Source of the DNA: Trichoplusia ni
Lineage: Eukaryota > Arthropoda > Insecta > Lepidoptera > Noctuidae
Assembly (NCBI RefSeq): GCF_003590095.1
Contig: NC_039492.1
Span: forward strand, 9,238,001-9,302,000
Direction: 5' to 3'
DNA length: 64,000 bases
Positions 61,461 through 64,000 of the stretch are shown here, piece by piece. The position numbers were made by a program, and so were the translations under genes. Under the pieces are notes generated by a model. That model ran no database searches, had not been told where the DNA came from, and was given only the letters and a program-made list of their open reading frames with translations. Every line of letters begins with the position of its first letter. Positions within the stretch are counted from its first letter, which is position 1.

Positions 61461-64000
61461 CACTTCTTATCCGAATCCATTGAACTGCTTTAAGCAGAAT
61501 AATTCAGTGTTGAATTCATTATCCTAAATCACTTAGTTCTAAATACAATCGCAAATAATATATAAGCACGTTATTCTATCGATCGCATCATTGTTTGTTA
61601 TACAGTTAGTGTGTTCCCGTGACTTCGCTCGCCATCGCAAACTGTCCTCCAGTGACCTTCACAGCGCTAAATTTTGTCTCATTACTCCCACTGCTGTTTC
61701 ATATTTTTAGATTTTTAGACAATTTTGACTGTTGTATGAAAATAAATTGCATTCAATACCTACGCGTCAGTCTACTATTATCTTATTATATTAACATTTT
61801 AGAAAACTGCTATATCTCTTTAAATAAACAAGAAAATAAATCTCTCCGACAAACCGAATGGCATAGATGTTACGTGGTTAGAAGCCGACGTTCCATTCAA
61901 ATTATGTATTTTAAATCGAATCATAAAAATGCAAATTATATGCTAAAGGGAAAATCCACATAAAATTGTAAGAACGTCTACCAATAACAACACATGTTGT
62001 TTATATATTGGAGCCACTGATACTTACTTAACTAGTTTACCTTGAGGTATGTATGCTAAAGATTAATTTGGAGGTTATCGAGCTGTTTTGATGCCTATTG
62101 GCTGTCTGGGATCCCCAAACAAAAACCCCAAGACTATCAATTACTTATTTACGGCATGATAAGCTTTAAGCTTAGTAGAATCTTCACGAAAATTGTCTCT
62201 CTAAACAAAACTATTTTTTTGGCCTGTTAGGACTCGCATAACAAGGTGCGAAAGCTACGAATGTTCATCATATATTTTTTAGCACAAAAGAAATAGAACT
62301 GGCTGACTCGATAACATTAGAGGTTGCAAAAATACTCTTGAAAACAAGTCCTTTATCTTTGTTAATTCCTATACGGCAGGTAAGGAACTTAACGACTCTA
62401 CACGGCATCCGGGTTCAAAACGAAACTGATAAACTAACCACGTACATTTACGGTAACCAGAATACTAATGACATTCAGAATGTACTAAGTGATACCTTGA
62501 TCTTTGGTTAAACGTGACGTGGTTTAAGAAGGTACGTGCCAAAACACGAACATTCATTGAATGGGTGACGCAGGGAATATTTCGAATAGTCATAAATTGG
62601 GATTTTATGAAAATTGTACTTAGAAAAGAAACGAAATTTGTTCAGAATATTTAAAATTTATTTTTCCTTTCAAAAAATTGCCCCTCTCGATGTCAATGCA
62701 TCATATTGATGGTTGGTTTTTCATCTATAAAACGGAAATTCTCATACTGTTGATCTTATAAGAAAAATGTTTTCAAATAGATGTAGATGTAGAATGCCTA
62801 CAATCTATCATCAAATAAGAATTCAATGAATACAGCTATATAAATGAAAAACATTGCATTGCTGCCAAGAACGAATAAACATCTCGATAAAACAAAACAC
62901 ATGTGTTTACCTAAACAAATATTATTTCAGTTATGAATCGTGCGACCTAGAATCGCACAGAAAAGGTTGTTTGCCCTACAAAGGGCTTCCATAAAGTAAC
63001 TCTGTTTGTTTCCGTTCGCCCTAGAAAACATGGTCCATTCAATCAATATGAATGGGTCGATGGCCGTGTGACCTTATATGGAGCGAGGGAATTACTGAAA
63101 TACACGGGAACATCGGTAAACACTAATCAATGGACGAATTTGGAACCATTCGAAATATTTTTATCGATTTCTCGGTATGGGTGTTGTCTGCCAATTTGTC
63201 TAGCCAAAGATTTTTTTTCGAACTTGTTAATATCATTTTCACATATGACATAACATGTTTGTTTGTTTTTAGCTTGGTTTCACATTTGCTATATGAATTT
63301 GCGCAGGTTATTTAGAACGAATTTTATTTAAATACTTTGATAATACACCAACAAACACTGATACCTGAGCCGTTTGGTAAATGCTTAATAACAGCACTTT
63401 ATAAATAAAATCATGGTTAATGGCCCATAATATTGAAAAAGGTATTTTATTATGTTACATATATGAAACTTCAAGTTAAATCAATGGTTTTTATTCGAAT
63501 AACGATTCTTAAAAGCCATCTATATCCATTCCTTTCAATTCTGCTCTAGTATTTCACATTTACTTGACCTGCAACATAAAATAACAAAATCACATCGGCC
63601 ATTTATTTCACCTGTGTAATTGTTTGAAATAATTTATGATCCGAAACACTATGCAAGTTCAACTTTAATTTGAAGTTACACTTTTCATTACATACTCCTT
63701 ACATTCGCGTAACATACGAGTTATTTAGAATAGGAATTTGCATTTGCTGAAGATTCTGAAGATAGCAGGCAGACTATGAGACGCCGCGTACCAAAAATAG
63801 AGCGCATTAATAGTACACTTTATTTCCCGGGGCTATTTCGCATTGAGTGAAATACGAGCGAATGTGTCCAGTGTCTTGGAGGATCGCCAACTGTTTGCCA
63901 ACGATATAGGCATACTGGAAGATTTATGGAATTGGAAATTACATCACGTCTTTTGTAGTTAATGTCGTGTGTAAAAATGTATGTCGTTTCTAGTTAGTAA

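Larger units (their letters stand above)
49084..64000. other. Long AT-rich stretch with no gene found
   Basis: It may be intron or intergenic DNA. Besides the two 5S-derived SINEs at 52828 and 55592 it contains a tRNA-SINE scrap near 54372-54400, a LINE-like tail near 61275-61460, and GC-richer islands at 51120-51170 and 51440-51530. An unassigned GC-richer segment at 51990-52145 has no recognised coding potential. Open frames here are short and lack coherent splice borders. Confidence 0.5.

Noticed and set aside
61619..61963. 114-codon plus-strand open frame
   Set aside because: It begins in LINE-tail-like DNA (gtgacttcgctcgcc) at a non-ATG codon and has no family motif.

Overview
The window is nuclear DNA from a lepidopteran insect, most likely a moth. 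It is AT-rich, its genes are split by introns with ordinary GT-AG borders, and its intergenic DNA is full of the short repeats typical of Lepidoptera (tRNA-derived SINEs, RTE-like LINE tails, MITEs). It contains five protein-coding genes and one tRNA gene. Each of the five genes was assembled by hand from exons whose splice phases agree, giving open frames of 302, 608, 149, about 265 and 187 residues. No homology search was run.

Layout. (1) 760-4529, plus strand: a three-exon paired-like (Q50) homeobox gene. (2) 7205-19826, minus strand: a nine-exon secreted GH20 beta-N-acetylglucosaminidase of the insect chitooligosaccharide-degrading type, convergent with the homeobox gene. Its GC-rich candidate promoter lies near 25.0-25.2 kb. 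(3) 19.8-32.7 kb: gene-free, with SINEs, LINE tails and a well-preserved non-autonomous hAT element. (4) 32754-34372, plus strand: a five-exon MCRIP/FAM195-family gene with a long AT-rich 3' flank. (5) 37620-39758, plus strand: an unrecognised coiled-coil protein gene of at least six coding exons whose 5' end is not settled. (6) 40225-43780, minus strand: a four-exon Mpv17-like membrane protein gene, convergent with the coiled-coil gene. A tRNA-Leu(AAG) gene sits in its first coding intron on the opposite strand. (7) 43.8-64 kb: no coding gene found. A possible first non-coding exon of a rightward gene ends at a splice donor at 49083/49084. Two almost intact 5S-rRNA-derived SINEs with exact target-site duplications lie at 52.8 and 55.6 kb.

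The genes do not form a pathway. This is ordinary eukaryotic gene order, with two convergent pairs. The most notable points are the 5S-derived SINE family (at least three copies with a recognisable head, plus tail-only copies), the unrecognised coiled-coil gene, two non-autonomous DNA transposons with exact ends, the tRNA gene nested in an intron, and several near-perfect hairpins. No bacterial-type system, CRISPR array, virus-derived gene or toxin gene was recognised.
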